The notes: generated by a model from the letters alone, not told the origin. Shown: positions 9,490-18,574, numbered from the stretch's first letter. The stretch is DNA of 64,000 nt from Kaistia geumhonensis (GCF_030815145.1 NZ_JAUSWJ010000001.1:1736001-1800000), one strand, 5' to 3'. Program-made: numbers and translations.

Positions 9490-10643
9490 GCGCCTTCCTC
9501 CGCTGCGCGGCTGGCATCGATGGGCGAGGCATCGGGCTTGGCACCCGGCGCAGGCTTCTGGCGGCTGCGGGCGAGCAGCGTGCCGACGACGCCCTTCGGC
9601 AGGAACAGCGTCACCGCGATGAACAGCGCGCCGAGCACGAACAGCCAGTATTCGGCGAGAAGGCCGCTGGTGAACCAGGTCTTGCCGAAATTGACGAGCA
9701 GCGCGCCGACGATCGGCCCGATCAGCGTGCCGCGGCCGCCGACTGCCACCCAGATGACGGCCTCGATCGAGTTGGCCGGCGCGAATTCGCCCGGGTTGAT
9801 GATGCCGATCTGCGGGACATAGAGTGAGCCGGCGACGCCGGCCATCATCGCCGAGAGAACGAAGACGACGAGCTTGTAGCCCTCGACGCGGTAGCCGATG
9901 AAGCGGGTGCGGCTCTCGGCATCGCGCACCGCAACCAGCACCTTGCCGAATTTCGACATGATGACCGCGCGGCAGATCAGGAAGCCGAGCGCCAGCGCCA
10001 GCGCGGAGGCGAAGAACAGCACGCCCCGCGTCTCGGGCGCCTGGATGTTGAAGCCGAGGATGTCCTTGAAGTCGGTCAGGCCGTTATTGCCGCCGAAGCC
10101 CATGTCGTTGCGGAAGAAGGCGAGCAGCAGGGCATAGGTCATCGCCTGCGTGATGATCGAGAGATAGACGCCGGTGACGCGTGAGCGGAAGGCGAACCAG
10201 CCGAAGACGAAGGCGAGCAGCCCGGGCACCGCGAGGATCATCAGCGCGGCGAACCAGAAATGGTCGAAGCCGTACCAGAACCAAGGCAATTCCTGCCAGT
10301 TCAGGAAGACCATGAAATCCGGCAGGATCGGATTGGCATAGACGCCGCGCGCGCCGATCTGGCGCATCAGATACATGCCCATCGCATAGCCGCCGAGCGC
10401 GAAGAACGCCGCATGGCCGAGCGAGAGAATGCCGCAATAGCCCCAGACGAGGTCGACCGAGAGCGCAAGCAGCGCATAGCACAGATATTTGCCGATCAGC
10501 GCGATGGCATAGGTCGGGATGTGCAGGGGAAAGGACGGATCAGTGAGGCTGAGGAGCGGCAGGACGATGCCGACCGCCAGCAGCAGGCCGAGCACGATCC
10601 ATGTGTTGCGGTCGAGCCCGCGGAGAATGAAGGCGGTGATCAT
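9486..10643 (-). CDS. urtC: Urea ABC transporter permease UrtC
   Basis: LivM-type inner-membrane permease, 385 aa, with about ten membrane segments and the family block GYCGILSLGHAAFFALGGYAMGMYL. GGAG lies 7 bases before the ATG at 10643. The C-terminus carries a polar tail rich in Pro and Ala (RSRQKPAPGAKPDASPIDASRAAEEGA) that overlaps the urtD start. It is separated from urtB by a 214-base gap that contains two palindromic repeats, which is unusual for an otherwise tightly coupled operon. Confidence 0.94.
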   Translation of the reverse strand: MITAFILRGLDRNTWIVLGLLLAVGIVLPLLSLTDPSFPLHIPTYAIALIGKYLCYALLALSVDLVWGYCGILSLGHAAFFALGGYAMGMYLMRQIGARGVYANPILPDFMVFLNWQELPWFWYGFDHFWFAALMILAVPGLLAFVFGWFAFRSRVTGVYLSIITQAMTYALLLAFFRNDMGFGGNNGLTDFKDILGFNIQAPETRGVLFFASALALALGFLICRAVIMSKFGKVLVAVRDAESRTRFIGYRVEGYKLVVFVLSAMMAGVAGSLYVPQIGIINPGEFAPANSIEAVIWVAVGGRGTLIGPIVGALLVNFGKTWFTSGLLAEYWLFVLGALFIAVTLFLPKGVVGTLLARSRQKPAPGAKPDASPIDASRAAEEGA

Positions 10644-10689
10644 GACGCGGCTCCGTTCGCATGGGTCCGATCACGACGCGCGGCCCCGG

Positions 10690-10735
10690 CGCCCCCTCTC
10701 CCGGCCTCCCCCACGAGGGTGGAGGTGAAGGAAGA
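10690..10735. repeat. Palindromic repeat copy A (urtB-urtC gap)
   Basis: A GC-rich dyad with CCTCC (10705-10709) pairing to GGAGG (10721-10725) around a short loop, flanked by purine-rich sequence. A related unit lies at 24253-24275. It looks like one of the short intergenic palindromic repeats common in Rhizobiales genomes. Confidence 0.55.
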
Positions 10736-10763
10736 ATGCACGACCCCGATGACGCGCTCGGCC

Positions 10764-10808
10764 AGCCCTCTCCCCCCTCGTTGGGGAGAGCTGCAGAGGG
10801 GGGTCTCC
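10764..10808. repeat. Palindromic repeat copy B (urtB-urtC gap)
   Basis: Starts AGCCCTCTCCCCCCTCGT and continues through GGGGAGAG to a G-run. It matches the copy at 24383-24422 at nearly every base over about 38 positions, even though the two loci are unrelated. This is the clearest dispersed repeat in the window. Confidence 0.75.
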
Positions 10809-10857
10809 AGCCGGAGAAGCGGCAGATCCAGATATCGCATCGCCCGAGCCAGCATGA

Positions 10858-12477
10858 TCACGCCTCCACCGAGCGGCCCTTGAGGGCGAAGAGGCCCCGC
10901 GGACGCTTCTGGATGAACAGGATGATGAAGACGAGCACCAGGATCTTGGCGAGCACGGCGCCGGCATAGGGCTCGATGAACTTGTTGGCGATGCCGAGCG
11001 TGAAGGCGCCGACCAGCGTGCCCCAGAGATTGCCGACGCCACCGAATACCACGACCATGAAGCTGTCGATGATGTAGCTCTGGCCGAGATTGGGGCTCAC
11101 ATTGTCGATCTGCGACAGCGCGACGCCCGCGATGCCCGCGATGCCCGAGCCGAGGCCGAAGGTGAAGGCGTCCACCCAGGGCGTGCGGATGCCCATGGAG
11201 GAAGCCATCGGGCGGTTCTGCGTCACCGCGCGGGTCTGCAGGCCGAAGGGCGTGCGCTTCAGCACCAGCATCAGAACCGCGAAGACGCCGAGCGCGAAGA
11301 CCACGATCCACATGCGGTTGTAGGTGATCGCGATATGGCCGAGGTCGAAGGTTCCCGACATCCAGGAGGGGTTGCCGACCTCGCGGTTGTTGGGACCAAA
11401 CCAGGTGCGCACCGCCTGCTGCAGGATCAGCGACACGCCCCAGGTCGCGAGCAGCGTCTCGAGCGGACGGCCGTAGAGAAAGCGGATCACCGAGCGCTCG
11501 ATCAGGATGCCGACCGCGCCGGAGACGAGGAAGGCGAGCGGCAGAGCGATGGCGAGCGACCAGTCGAACAGGCCCGGATAGTGGTTCCGGATCGTCTCCT
11601 GCACGACGAAGGTCGTGTAGGCGCCGAGCATGACCATCTCGCCATGCGCCATGTTGATGATGCCCATCACGCCGAAGGTGATGGCGAGGCCGATGGCGGC
11701 GAGAAGCAGCACCGACCCGAGCGAGACGCCGTACCAGATGTTCTGGACGCCCTGCCAGAGCTGCAGCTGGCCCTGGATCGAGGCGACGGCCTCCTCGGCC
11801 GCGGCCTTGATGGCCGGATCATCGCTGCCCGACGCCGTCGTCAGGATGCCGAGCGCCTCCTGGTCGCCGCGCGCAGCGATGACGCCGACGGCGGCCACCT
11901 TGTCGGCGGAGGGAAGGTCGGATTTCAGCACCGCTGCGGCGCGCGCCTGCTCGAGCACGCGCTTGATGCCGGCGTCGCTCTCGCGGGAAATGGCCTCGTC
12001 GAGCAGCGGGATCTGGGCCGGGTCGCCGCTCTTCAGCACGTCGCTGGCGGCCGAAAGGCGCTTGGCCGGGTCGGGGCTCATCAGCGTCAGAGAGCCGGAC
12101 GCGGCGCGGACGGCGCCGCGGATCTTGTTGTTGACCCTGATCTTGGTGACGTCGGAACGTCCGGCACTGCCGGCCTCGGCGCCCGTCACCGGATCGATCA
12201 GCGTGTAGCCGTCGTCGGCCCGCGTCGCCTTGAACACGGCGCCGTCGGACTTGCGGACATAGAGATCGCCATTCGACAGCGCGTCGAGCACGCCGGCGGC
12301 TGCCGGATCGCCGGTCGCGGCGAGCGCGCCGATCGCCTTTTCCAGCGCTGCATAGTCGCCCTGGCCGAGCGCGTTGACCTCGGCGTGGATATCGGCGGCA
12401 GCGGCGGGGCGCATCAGGACGAAGGCGGCCATGAGCGCGAGGAGCAGGACGAGGAACGGCTTGGGCAGGCGAAGCAT
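10858..12477 (-). CDS. urtB: Urea ABC transporter permease UrtB
   Basis: LivH-type permease, 539 aa. As in other UrtB proteins, a signal sequence (LRLPKPFLVLLLALMAAFVLMRPAAAA) and a roughly 230-residue periplasmic helical-repeat region precede the membrane domain. That domain begins near WYGVSLGSVLLLAAIGLAITFGVMGIINMAHGEMVMLGAY. The ATG at 12477 is chosen because it starts directly at the signal sequence, with GGAGA about 12 bases before it; the frame stays open 17 codons further upstream. It pairs with UrtC. The 200-base gap to urtA holds no gene. Confidence 0.93.
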   Translation of the reverse strand: MLRLPKPFLVLLLALMAAFVLMRPAAAADIHAEVNALGQGDYAALEKAIGALAATGDPAAAGVLDALSNGDLYVRKSDGAVFKATRADDGYTLIDPVTGAEAGSAGRSDVTKIRVNNKIRGAVRAASGSLTLMSPDPAKRLSAASDVLKSGDPAQIPLLDEAISRESDAGIKRVLEQARAAAVLKSDLPSADKVAAVGVIAARGDQEALGILTTASGSDDPAIKAAAEEAVASIQGQLQLWQGVQNIWYGVSLGSVLLLAAIGLAITFGVMGIINMAHGEMVMLGAYTTFVVQETIRNHYPGLFDWSLAIALPLAFLVSGAVGILIERSVIRFLYGRPLETLLATWGVSLILQQAVRTWFGPNNREVGNPSWMSGTFDLGHIAITYNRMWIVVFALGVFAVLMLVLKRTPFGLQTRAVTQNRPMASSMGIRTPWVDAFTFGLGSGIAGIAGVALSQIDNVSPNLGQSYIIDSFMVVVFGGVGNLWGTLVGAFTLGIANKFIEPYAGAVLAKILVLVFIILFIQKRPRGLFALKGRSVEA

Positions 12478-12678
12478 CGTCAAGGCCTTGTCTCCGGGAT
12501 GCGGAGCGGCGCCGGGCGCACGAAACACCCTTCAGCCGCTGGAGGCCGGGAGGCGAAGGCCGCCTTCCCGTTTCGTCGTCGCCGGCGGCGCCGGCGCCTG
12601 TCGGACCTGTCGTCCGGCAGGAGCCGTGCCGCCGACGGTCAGGCGGAGGTCAGGATCCGCCCGTCGGGAACCGCACCA

Positions 12679-13974
12679 TCAGGAACCGCCGCACTTGCCG
12701 GTCTTGACATTGAAGTTGCCGCAGGACATCGGCGCGCGCCAATCCGAGATCAGGTCGGCCGAGTCGGGCAGGTAGTCCGACCACTCGTCGCCGACGACGA
12801 GGCCGGGGGTCTGCCACACGACGTCGAGCTGGCCGTTGTCCTGGATCTCGCCGATGAAGACGGGCTTTGTGATGTGGTGGTTCGGCATGACGGTGGAGAA
12901 GCCGCCCGTCAGGTTCGGCACCGAGACGCCGATCAGCGCGTCGATGACCTTGTCCGGATCGGTGGTGCCGGCCTTCTCGACGGCCTGGACCCAGGCGTTG
13001 AAGCCGATATAGGTGGCTTCCATCGGGTCATTGGTCGTGCGCTTGTCGTTCTTGATGAACGCGTGCCACTTCTTGATGAAGTCCTCGTTCTCCGGCGTGT
13101 CGATCGACTGGAAGTAGTTCCAGGCGGCGAGATGGCCGACGAGCGGGGCGGTGTCGATGCCGGCGAGCTCTTCCTCACCCACCGAGAAGGCGACGACCGG
13201 GATGTCCTCGGCCTTGATGCCCTGGTTGCCGAGCTCCTTGTAGAACGGCACGTTGGCATCGCCGTTGACGGTCGAGACCACCGCGGTCTTCTTGCCTTCC
13301 GAGCCGAACTTCTTGATCGCGGCCACTTCGGTCTGCCAGTCGGAGAAGCCGAACGGCGTGTAGTTGATCATGATGTCTTCGGCGGGGACGCCCTTGGCCT
13401 TCAGATAGGCCTCGAGGATCTTGTTGGTCGTGCGCGGATAGACGTAGTCGGTGCCTTCCAGCACCCAGCGCTTCACGCCGCCGCCTTCCTCGCTCATCAG
13501 GTAGTCGACGGCCGGGATGGCCTGCTGGTTCGGCGCGGCGCCCGTGTAGAAGACGTTGCGCTCGCTCTCCTCGCCCTCGTACTGGACGGGATAGAAGAGG
13601 ATCGAATTCAGCTCCTTGAACACCGGCAGAACCGACTTGCGGCTGACCGAGGTCCAGCAGCCGAACACGACGGCGACCTTGTCCTGGCTGATCAGCTCGC
13701 GCGCCTTCTCGGCGAAGAGCGGCCAGTTGGAGGCCGGATCGACGACGACCGCCTCGAGCTTCTTGCCGAGGACGCCGCCCTTCTTGTTCTGCTCGTCGAT
13801 GAGGAAGAGCACCGTGTCCTTGAGGGTGGTCTCCGAGATCGCCATCGTGCCCGACAGCGAGTGCAGGATGCCGACCTTGATCGTATCGTCGGCGGCGTGG
13901 GCGCCGGAGACGCCGGCGCCGATCATCGCCGCCGTCGCAAGCGCGCCGAGGGTTCGGCCAAATCGCTTCAACAT
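12679..13974 (-). CDS. urtA: Urea ABC transporter binding protein UrtA
   Basis: Periplasmic urea-binding protein (Peripla_BP_5 type), 431 aa. The start at 13974 gives a proper signal peptide (MLKRFGRTLGALATAAMIGAGVSGAHA) followed by DDTIKVGILHSLSGTMAISETTLKD, the diagnostic UrtA N-terminus. The blocks GCWTSVSRKSVLPVFKE and LFYPVQYEG are also typical. It is the first gene of urtABCDE and is divergent from a sensor kinase gene 300 bases away. Urea uptake of this type is normally induced under nitrogen limitation. Confidence 0.95.
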   Translation of the reverse strand: MLKRFGRTLGALATAAMIGAGVSGAHAADDTIKVGILHSLSGTMAISETTLKDTVLFLIDEQNKKGGVLGKKLEAVVVDPASNWPLFAEKARELISQDKVAVVFGCWTSVSRKSVLPVFKELNSILFYPVQYEGEESERNVFYTGAAPNQQAIPAVDYLMSEEGGGVKRWVLEGTDYVYPRTTNKILEAYLKAKGVPAEDIMINYTPFGFSDWQTEVAAIKKFGSEGKKTAVVSTVNGDANVPFYKELGNQGIKAEDIPVVAFSVGEEELAGIDTAPLVGHLAAWNYFQSIDTPENEDFIKKWHAFIKNDKRTTNDPMEATYIGFNAWVQAVEKAGTTDPDKVIDALIGVSVPNLTGGFSTVMPNHHITKPVFIGEIQDNGQLDVVWQTPGLVVGDEWSDYLPDSADLISDWRAPMSCGNFNVKTGKCGGS

Positions 13975-14274
13975 TTTCGAGGAATTCCCCCTGCTCGGAC
14001 GCCGCCGCAGGCTTGCCCGGGCGATGCGTCGTTTCTGGTTTCCGTCGTTCCCGAAACGGCACGGGCGAGTTCGGTGGAGGTCGCCGCCCATGACGCTCGA
14101 AGGGAGTTTCGGCGGAATTCCGCAGTGCGGCATATACGTCGATTAACGTAGGCGCAGCGCAGCGACCGGCTCGCCCCGGCAGGAATCGAGGCCCCGCCTG
14201 CCCTTTGCGCCGCCCCGGCGATCCGCTACTGTCGCCCGAACACTGTGCACGCCTCGAAACTGGGCAGGGAGCCG
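13975..14274. promoter_or_regulatory. Divergent urtA / sensor-kinase control region
   Basis: The 300-base gap between urtA and the divergent kinase gene must contain both promoters. The only clear signal I found is a dyad at 14135-14150. I searched by eye for a sigma54 -24/-12 element, expected if NtrC controls urea uptake, and did not find a convincing one. Confidence 0.5.
14135..14150. promoter_or_regulatory. Inverted repeat TACGT-N6-ACGTA, candidate response-regulator site
   Basis: TACGTCGATTAACGTA has perfect 5-base arms and lies 161 bases before the urtA start codon and 125 before the kinase start codon. LuxR/NarL-type regulators often bind short TAC..GTA dyads, and the LuxR-type regulator encoded two genes away is the natural candidate. 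The evidence is positional only. Confidence 0.35.
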
Positions 14275-17200
14275 ATGGCGGGACGACAGCGGATCCTGCC
14301 GATCCGACGCGAATACAACCGCTGGGTCGCGAACCAGACGCTCGAGGACTACGCGCTGCGCTTCACGGCGAAGAGTGCGCGCCGCTTCTCGACCGGACGC
14401 GTGTCGCAGACGGCGATCGGCGCCATTTCGTTCCTGGCGCTGGAAGCGATCGGCGGCGCCATCACACTCTCGCACGGCACGTCGAACGTGCTGGCCGCGA
14501 CGCTGGTGGTCGGTATTGTCCTGTTCGTGACCGGCCTGCCGATCGCCCGCTACGCCTCGCGCTACGGCGTCGACATCGATCTCCTCACGCGCGGCGCCGG
14601 CTTCGGCTATATCGGCTCGACGATCACGTCGCTGATCTACGCGACCTTCACCTTCATCCTGTTCGCGATCGAAGCCTCGATCATGACGACGGCGCTGGAG
14701 CTCGCCTTCGGCATCCCGATCTGGCTCGGCTACATTCTCTCGGCGGCGGCGGTGATCCCGCTGGTGACGCACGGCATCACGTGGATCAGCCGCTTTCAGC
14801 TCGCCACGCAGCCGCTGTGGATCGGGCTCAACCTGCTGCCCGTCGGCTTCATTCTCTGGCAGGACGGCGGCTCGGTCTCGGAGTGGCTGGCCTTCGAGGG
14901 GCTCTCCGGCGATGGCGGCCATGGGCTCGGCCTCGTGGCCTTCGGCGCCTCCTGCTCGGTTATTCTCGGCCTGATGCCGCAGATCGGCGAGCAGGTCGAC
15001 ATCCTGCGCTTCCTGCCGGCACAGGGCCTGACCGGCCGGCGCGGGCGCATCGCCACGCTGCTCGCGGGCGCCGGCTGGATCATCGTCGGCGCGCCGAAGC
15101 TCCTGTTCGGCTCCTTCCTCGCGGTGCTGGCGCTCCGCCACGGCGTGCCGGCCAGTCATGCCGCCGAGCCGGCGCAGATGTATGTCGTCGCCTTCGGCTA
15201 TGTGCTGCCCTGGACGGATGCCGCGATCTTCCTGACCGCCGCCTTCGTCGTGGTGTCGCAGCTGAAGATCAACGTCATGAACGCCTATGCCGGGTCGCTC
15301 GCCTGGTCGAACTTCTTCTCGCGGCTGACGCACAGCCATCCCGGCCGCGTCGTCTGGCTGATGTTCAACGTCGCCATCGCGCTGCTTCTGATGGAACTCG
15401 GCATCTACCGGGCGCTGGAGCAGACGCTCGGCCTCTTCTCGGTCGTCGCCGTCGCCTGGCTCGGAACGATTGTCGCCGATCTCGCCATCAACAAGCCGCT
15501 TGGCCTCTCGCCGCCCGGCATCGAATTCAAGCGTGCCCATCTCTACGACATCAACCCGGTCGGCGTCGGTGCGATGGCCATCGCCGCCGCGGTGGCGCTG
15601 ATCGCCGCCGTCGGGCTCTTCGGCGAGGTCGCGAAGGCGCTGGCGCCGTTCATCGCGCTCGGCCTCGCGCTCGTCGCCGCGCCGGCGATCGCCTATGTCA
15701 CCAAGGGCCGCTACTACCTGGCGCGCAAGCCGCGCGCGGAATGGGCCCAGCGCCGCGAGATCGTGTGCTCGGTCTGCGAACACCCGTTCGAGCCCGAGGA
15801 CATGGCCCACTGCCCCGCCTATTCGGGGCCGATCTGCTCGCTCTGCTGCTCGCTCGACGCGCGCTGCCACGATCTCTGCAAGCCGCATGCGCGGCTCCAG
15901 AGCCAGGTGTCGACGGCCGTCTCGGCCGTGCTTCCGCCGTCCATGGCGGCCCGCATCTCGCCGCGCATCGTGCAGTATCTCGGCATCCTTACCCTGTTCA
16001 TGGCGGTCATCAGCCTGGTGCTGATGTTGATCCATGTGCAGGCGACGGCGCATGGCGGCGCGCATGACGCGATCATCGGCCAGACGCTGTGGGCGGCCTT
16101 CTTCATCCTGTTCATCGTCGCGGGCATTGCCTCCTGGTTCCTGGTGCTCGCCAATGAGAGCCGGCACGTCGCGCAGGAGGAATCGGTGCGGCAGAACACG
16201 CTGCTGCTCCGCGAAATCCAGGCGCACCGGCGCACCGACGCCGCGCTCCAGCGTGCCAAGGAGGCGGCCGAGGCGGCCAACCAGGCGAAGAGCCGCTATC
16301 TCGTCGGCCTCTCCCATGAGTTGCGCACGCCTCTCAACGCCGTGTTCGGCTATGCGCAGATCCTCGAGCGCGACGAGACGATCGCGCCCTCGCGGCAGGA
16401 CCGCATCCGCGTCATCCGCAGGAGCGCCGAGCATCTTTCGGGCCTCATCGACGGATTGCTCGAGATTTCCCGCATCGAGACGGGACGCCTGCAACTGCAG
16501 CGCAACGAGGTGCGGCTCGACGATTTCCTCGACCAGATCGTCGACATGTTCCGCTTCCAGGCGGAGGGCAAGGGCCTCGCCTTCTCCTATGACCGGCCCC
16601 GCTACCTGCCCGGCATCGTCGCGACCGACGAGAAGCGGCTGCGCCAGATCCTCGTCAATCTGCTCTCGAACGCCATCAAGTTTACCGAGCACGGCTCGGT
16701 GCGCCTCGCGGTCTCCTATCGCCACCAGATCGCGACGATCACGGTCGAGGATACCGGCCCAGGCATCCCCGAGGACGATCTCGAGCGCATCTTCGAGCCG
16801 TTCGAGCGCGGCAGCTCGACCCGCTCGCGCGCCGTGCCGGGCACAGGGCTCGGGCTCACGATCACCAAGATGCTGGCGCAGCTGATGGGCGGCGACGTCA
16901 CGGTCGAAAGCGCGGTCGGGCGCGGCAGCCGCTTCGAGGTGCGGCTGATGCTCGCCTCGATCGAGCGGCCGACGGCGCCGCTGCCGCAGCCGGCCCAGCA
17001 TATCCACGGCTATGACGGACCGCGGCGGACGGTGCTCGTTTGCGACGACGACGAGGATCACCGCGAGCTGGTGCGCCATATCCTGGAGCCGCTCGGCTTC
17101 ATCGTGCTGGCGGTCGGGGACGCGCCGGCCTGCCTCGCCCTCACCGGCGACATCCGGCCGGACCTGTTCCTGCTCGACATCTCGATGCCCGGCATGAATG

Positions 17201-17637
17201 GCTGGCAGCTCGCGCGGCGGCTGCGCGCCGACGGCCAGCAGGCGCCGATCCTCATGCTCTCGGCCAATCTCGGCGAGATGGAGCCGGGCAGCGCCGAGGA
17301 TGCGGTTCACGACGATGCACTCGCGAAGCCCTTCGACATGCGCCAGTTGCTCGACCGCGTGCAGGCGCTGCTGAAGCTCGACTGGATCTCAGACGCCGCC
17401 GCGGCGGCGCAGCCGCGCACAGAGGCGGCGCCCTTCCGCAGTCCCGGCACCGAGCATGTGGCCGAGCTTCTCCATCTCGGGCGCATCGGCTATGTCCGCG
17501 GCATCGAGTCGAAGCTCGACCAGCTCGACGCCGACGCCGAAAACCGGGCCTTCGTCGCCGCCATGCGCGCGCATCTGAGAAACTTCGATTTCGACGGCTA
17601 CACGTCCGCACTGGAGGCGATCGGCGGCGATGGCTGA
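14275..17637 (+). CDS. NCS1 permease-coupled hybrid sensor histidine kinase
   Basis: A 1120-aa membrane sensor. Residues about 20-480 form an NCS1-family (cytosine/purine/allantoin/hydantoin) permease with roughly 12 membrane segments. Next comes a cysteine-rich, probably zinc-binding module (C498 and C501 in CSVCEHPF, then further Cys to about 540), two more membrane segments (about 560-640), a HisKA domain with H681 in SHELRTP, an HATPase with NLLSNAIKFTE, DTGPGIP and GTGLGL, a receiver domain with D968 in LLDISMPGMNGW, and a short C-terminal helical region. The ATG at 14275 follows AGGGAG and precedes the conserved start; a GTG at 14245 is an alternative. It overlaps the LuxR-type regulator by 8 bases and is divergent from urtABCDE, so it probably senses urea or a urea precursor such as a purine or ureide. 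That ligand is inferred. Confidence 0.9.
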   Translation: MAGRQRILPIRREYNRWVANQTLEDYALRFTAKSARRFSTGRVSQTAIGAISFLALEAIGGAITLSHGTSNVLAATLVVGIVLFVTGLPIARYASRYGVDIDLLTRGAGFGYIGSTITSLIYATFTFILFAIEASIMTTALELAFGIPIWLGYILSAAAVIPLVTHGITWISRFQLATQPLWIGLNLLPVGFILWQDGGSVSEWLAFEGLSGDGGHGLGLVAFGASCSVILGLMPQIGEQVDILRFLPAQGLTGRRGRIATLLAGAGWIIVGAPKLLFGSFLAVLALRHGVPASHAAEPAQMYVVAFGYVLPWTDAAIFLTAAFVVVSQLKINVMNAYAGSLAWSNFFSRLTHSHPGRVVWLMFNVAIALLLMELGIYRALEQTLGLFSVVAVAWLGTIVADLAINKPLGLSPPGIEFKRAHLYDINPVGVGAMAIAAAVALIAAVGLFGEVAKALAPFIALGLALVAAPAIAYVTKGRYYLARKPRAEWAQRREIVCSVCEHPFEPEDMAHCPAYSGPICSLCCSLDARCHDLCKPHARLQSQVSTAVSAVLPPSMAARISPRIVQYLGILTLFMAVISLVLMLIHVQATAHGGAHDAIIGQTLWAAFFILFIVAGIASWFLVLANESRHVAQEESVRQNTLLLREIQAHRRTDAALQRAKEAAEAANQAKSRYLVGLSHELRTPLNAVFGYAQILERDETIAPSRQDRIRVIRRSAEHLSGLIDGLLEISRIETGRLQLQRNEVRLDDFLDQIVDMFRFQAEGKGLAFSYDRPRYLPGIVATDEKRLRQILVNLLSNAIKFTEHGSVRLAVSYRHQIATITVEDTGPGIPEDDLERIFEPFERGSSTRSRAVPGTGLGLTITKMLAQLMGGDVTVESAVGRGSRFEVRLMLASIERPTAPLPQPAQHIHGYDGPRRTVLVCDDDEDHRELVRHILEPLGFIVLAVGDAPACLALTGDIRPDLFLLDISMPGMNGWQLARRLRADGQQAPILMLSANLGEMEPGSAEDAVHDDALAKPFDMRQLLDRVQALLKLDWISDAAAAAQPRTEAAPFRSPGTEHVAELLHLGRIGYVRGIESKLDQLDADAENRAFVAAMRAHLRNFDFDGYTSALEAIGGDG

Positions 17638-18553
17638 AATCTCCAAGGCCCGCGACATCGTGCTCGTCGTCGACGATTCGCCCGAGACGCTGAGTTTCCT
17701 CACCGATGCGCTGGAGCATTCCGGCGCCACCGTGCTGGTCGCGACCGAGGGTGCGCGCGCGCTGAACCTCGTCGAGCGCATCACGCCCGACATCATCCTC
17801 ATGGACGCGGTGATGCCCGGAATGGACGGCTTCGAGACCTGCCGCCGCCTCAAGGCCAATGCCGCGCTCGCCCATGTGCCGGTCATCTTCATGACCGGCC
17901 TCGCGGAGCCCGAACATATCGTCGAAGGGCTGGAGGCCGGCGGCGTCGACTATGTGACCAAGCCGATCGTGCTCGACGTGCTGCTGGCGCGCATCCGCGT
18001 GCATCTCGCCAATGCCCGCACGGCGCAGAGCGCGCGCCTCGCGCTCGACACCGCCGGGCGCTACCTTCTCGCCGCGAATGGGCTCGGTGAAATCCTCTGG
18101 TGCACGCCGCAGGCCGTGAAGCTTCTGGAAGCGGCGCTGCCGGCCGAGAACGGCACCATTCTCCTGCCCGAGAACGTCAAGGTCTGGCTCAAGCTCTCCG
18201 TCGGCCAGCGCGGCACCATGCCGCCGCCGGCGCCGATCGTCTCGGCCGATGGGCGCCAGCTTCAGCTCACCTATCTCGGGACGACCGGCGAGGACGAGTT
18301 CCTGTTCCGCCTCACGAGCGAGGACTCCGGCGGCAGGGAAGCGCTGCTGCGCCGCCATTTCCCGGTGACGGCGCGCGAGGCAGAGGTTCTGTTCTGGATC
18401 GCGCGCGGCAAGTCCAACCGCGACATCGGCGACATCCTCGGCCTCTCGCCGCGCACCGTGAACAAGCATCTGGAGCAGATCTACCAGAAGCTGGGCGTCG
18501 AGAACCGGGCCTCGGCCGCGGTGATGGCCCTGACCGCGCTCGGCGAGGCGTAA
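17630..18553 (+). CDS. LuxR-family response regulator paired with the NCS1 kinase
   Basis: A 307-aa response regulator. The N-terminal receiver domain has phospho-acceptor D59 in ILMDAVMPGMDGF and K in the TKP motif. A middle region (about 130-235) looks PAS-like (LLAANGLGEILWCTPQAVKLL). The C-terminal LuxR helix-turn-helix is LTAREAEVLFWIARGKSNRDIGDILGLSPRTVNKHLEQIYQKLGV-like. Its start overlaps the kinase stop by 8 bases, so the two are coupled and form a phosphorelay. Likely targets are the divergent urt operon and its own operon. Confidence 0.92.
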   Translation: MAEISKARDIVLVVDDSPETLSFLTDALEHSGATVLVATEGARALNLVERITPDIILMDAVMPGMDGFETCRRLKANAALAHVPVIFMTGLAEPEHIVEGLEAGGVDYVTKPIVLDVLLARIRVHLANARTAQSARLALDTAGRYLLAANGLGEILWCTPQAVKLLEAALPAENGTILLPENVKVWLKLSVGQRGTMPPPAPIVSADGRQLQLTYLGTTGEDEFLFRLTSEDSGGREALLRRHFPVTAREAEVLFWIARGKSNRDIGDILGLSPRTVNKHLEQIYQKLGVENRASAAVMALTALGEA

Positions 18554-18558
18554 GGCCC

Positions 18559-18574
18559 TGTGACGGCTATCACA
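18559..18574. promoter_or_regulatory. CRP-like palindrome TGTGA-N6-TCACA
   Basis: TGTGACGGCTATCACA is a perfect match to the half-sites of the classical cAMP receptor protein site, with an extra C/G pair at each end. It lies just after the response-regulator stop and 144 bases before the macroglobulin gene. It could also form the stem of a weak terminator for the preceding gene, but no T-run follows. Confidence 0.35.

Noticed and set aside
10858-12528. Upstream start for urtB at 12528
   Set aside because: The extra 17 residues are not signal-like. The ATG at 12477 directly begins the signal sequence.
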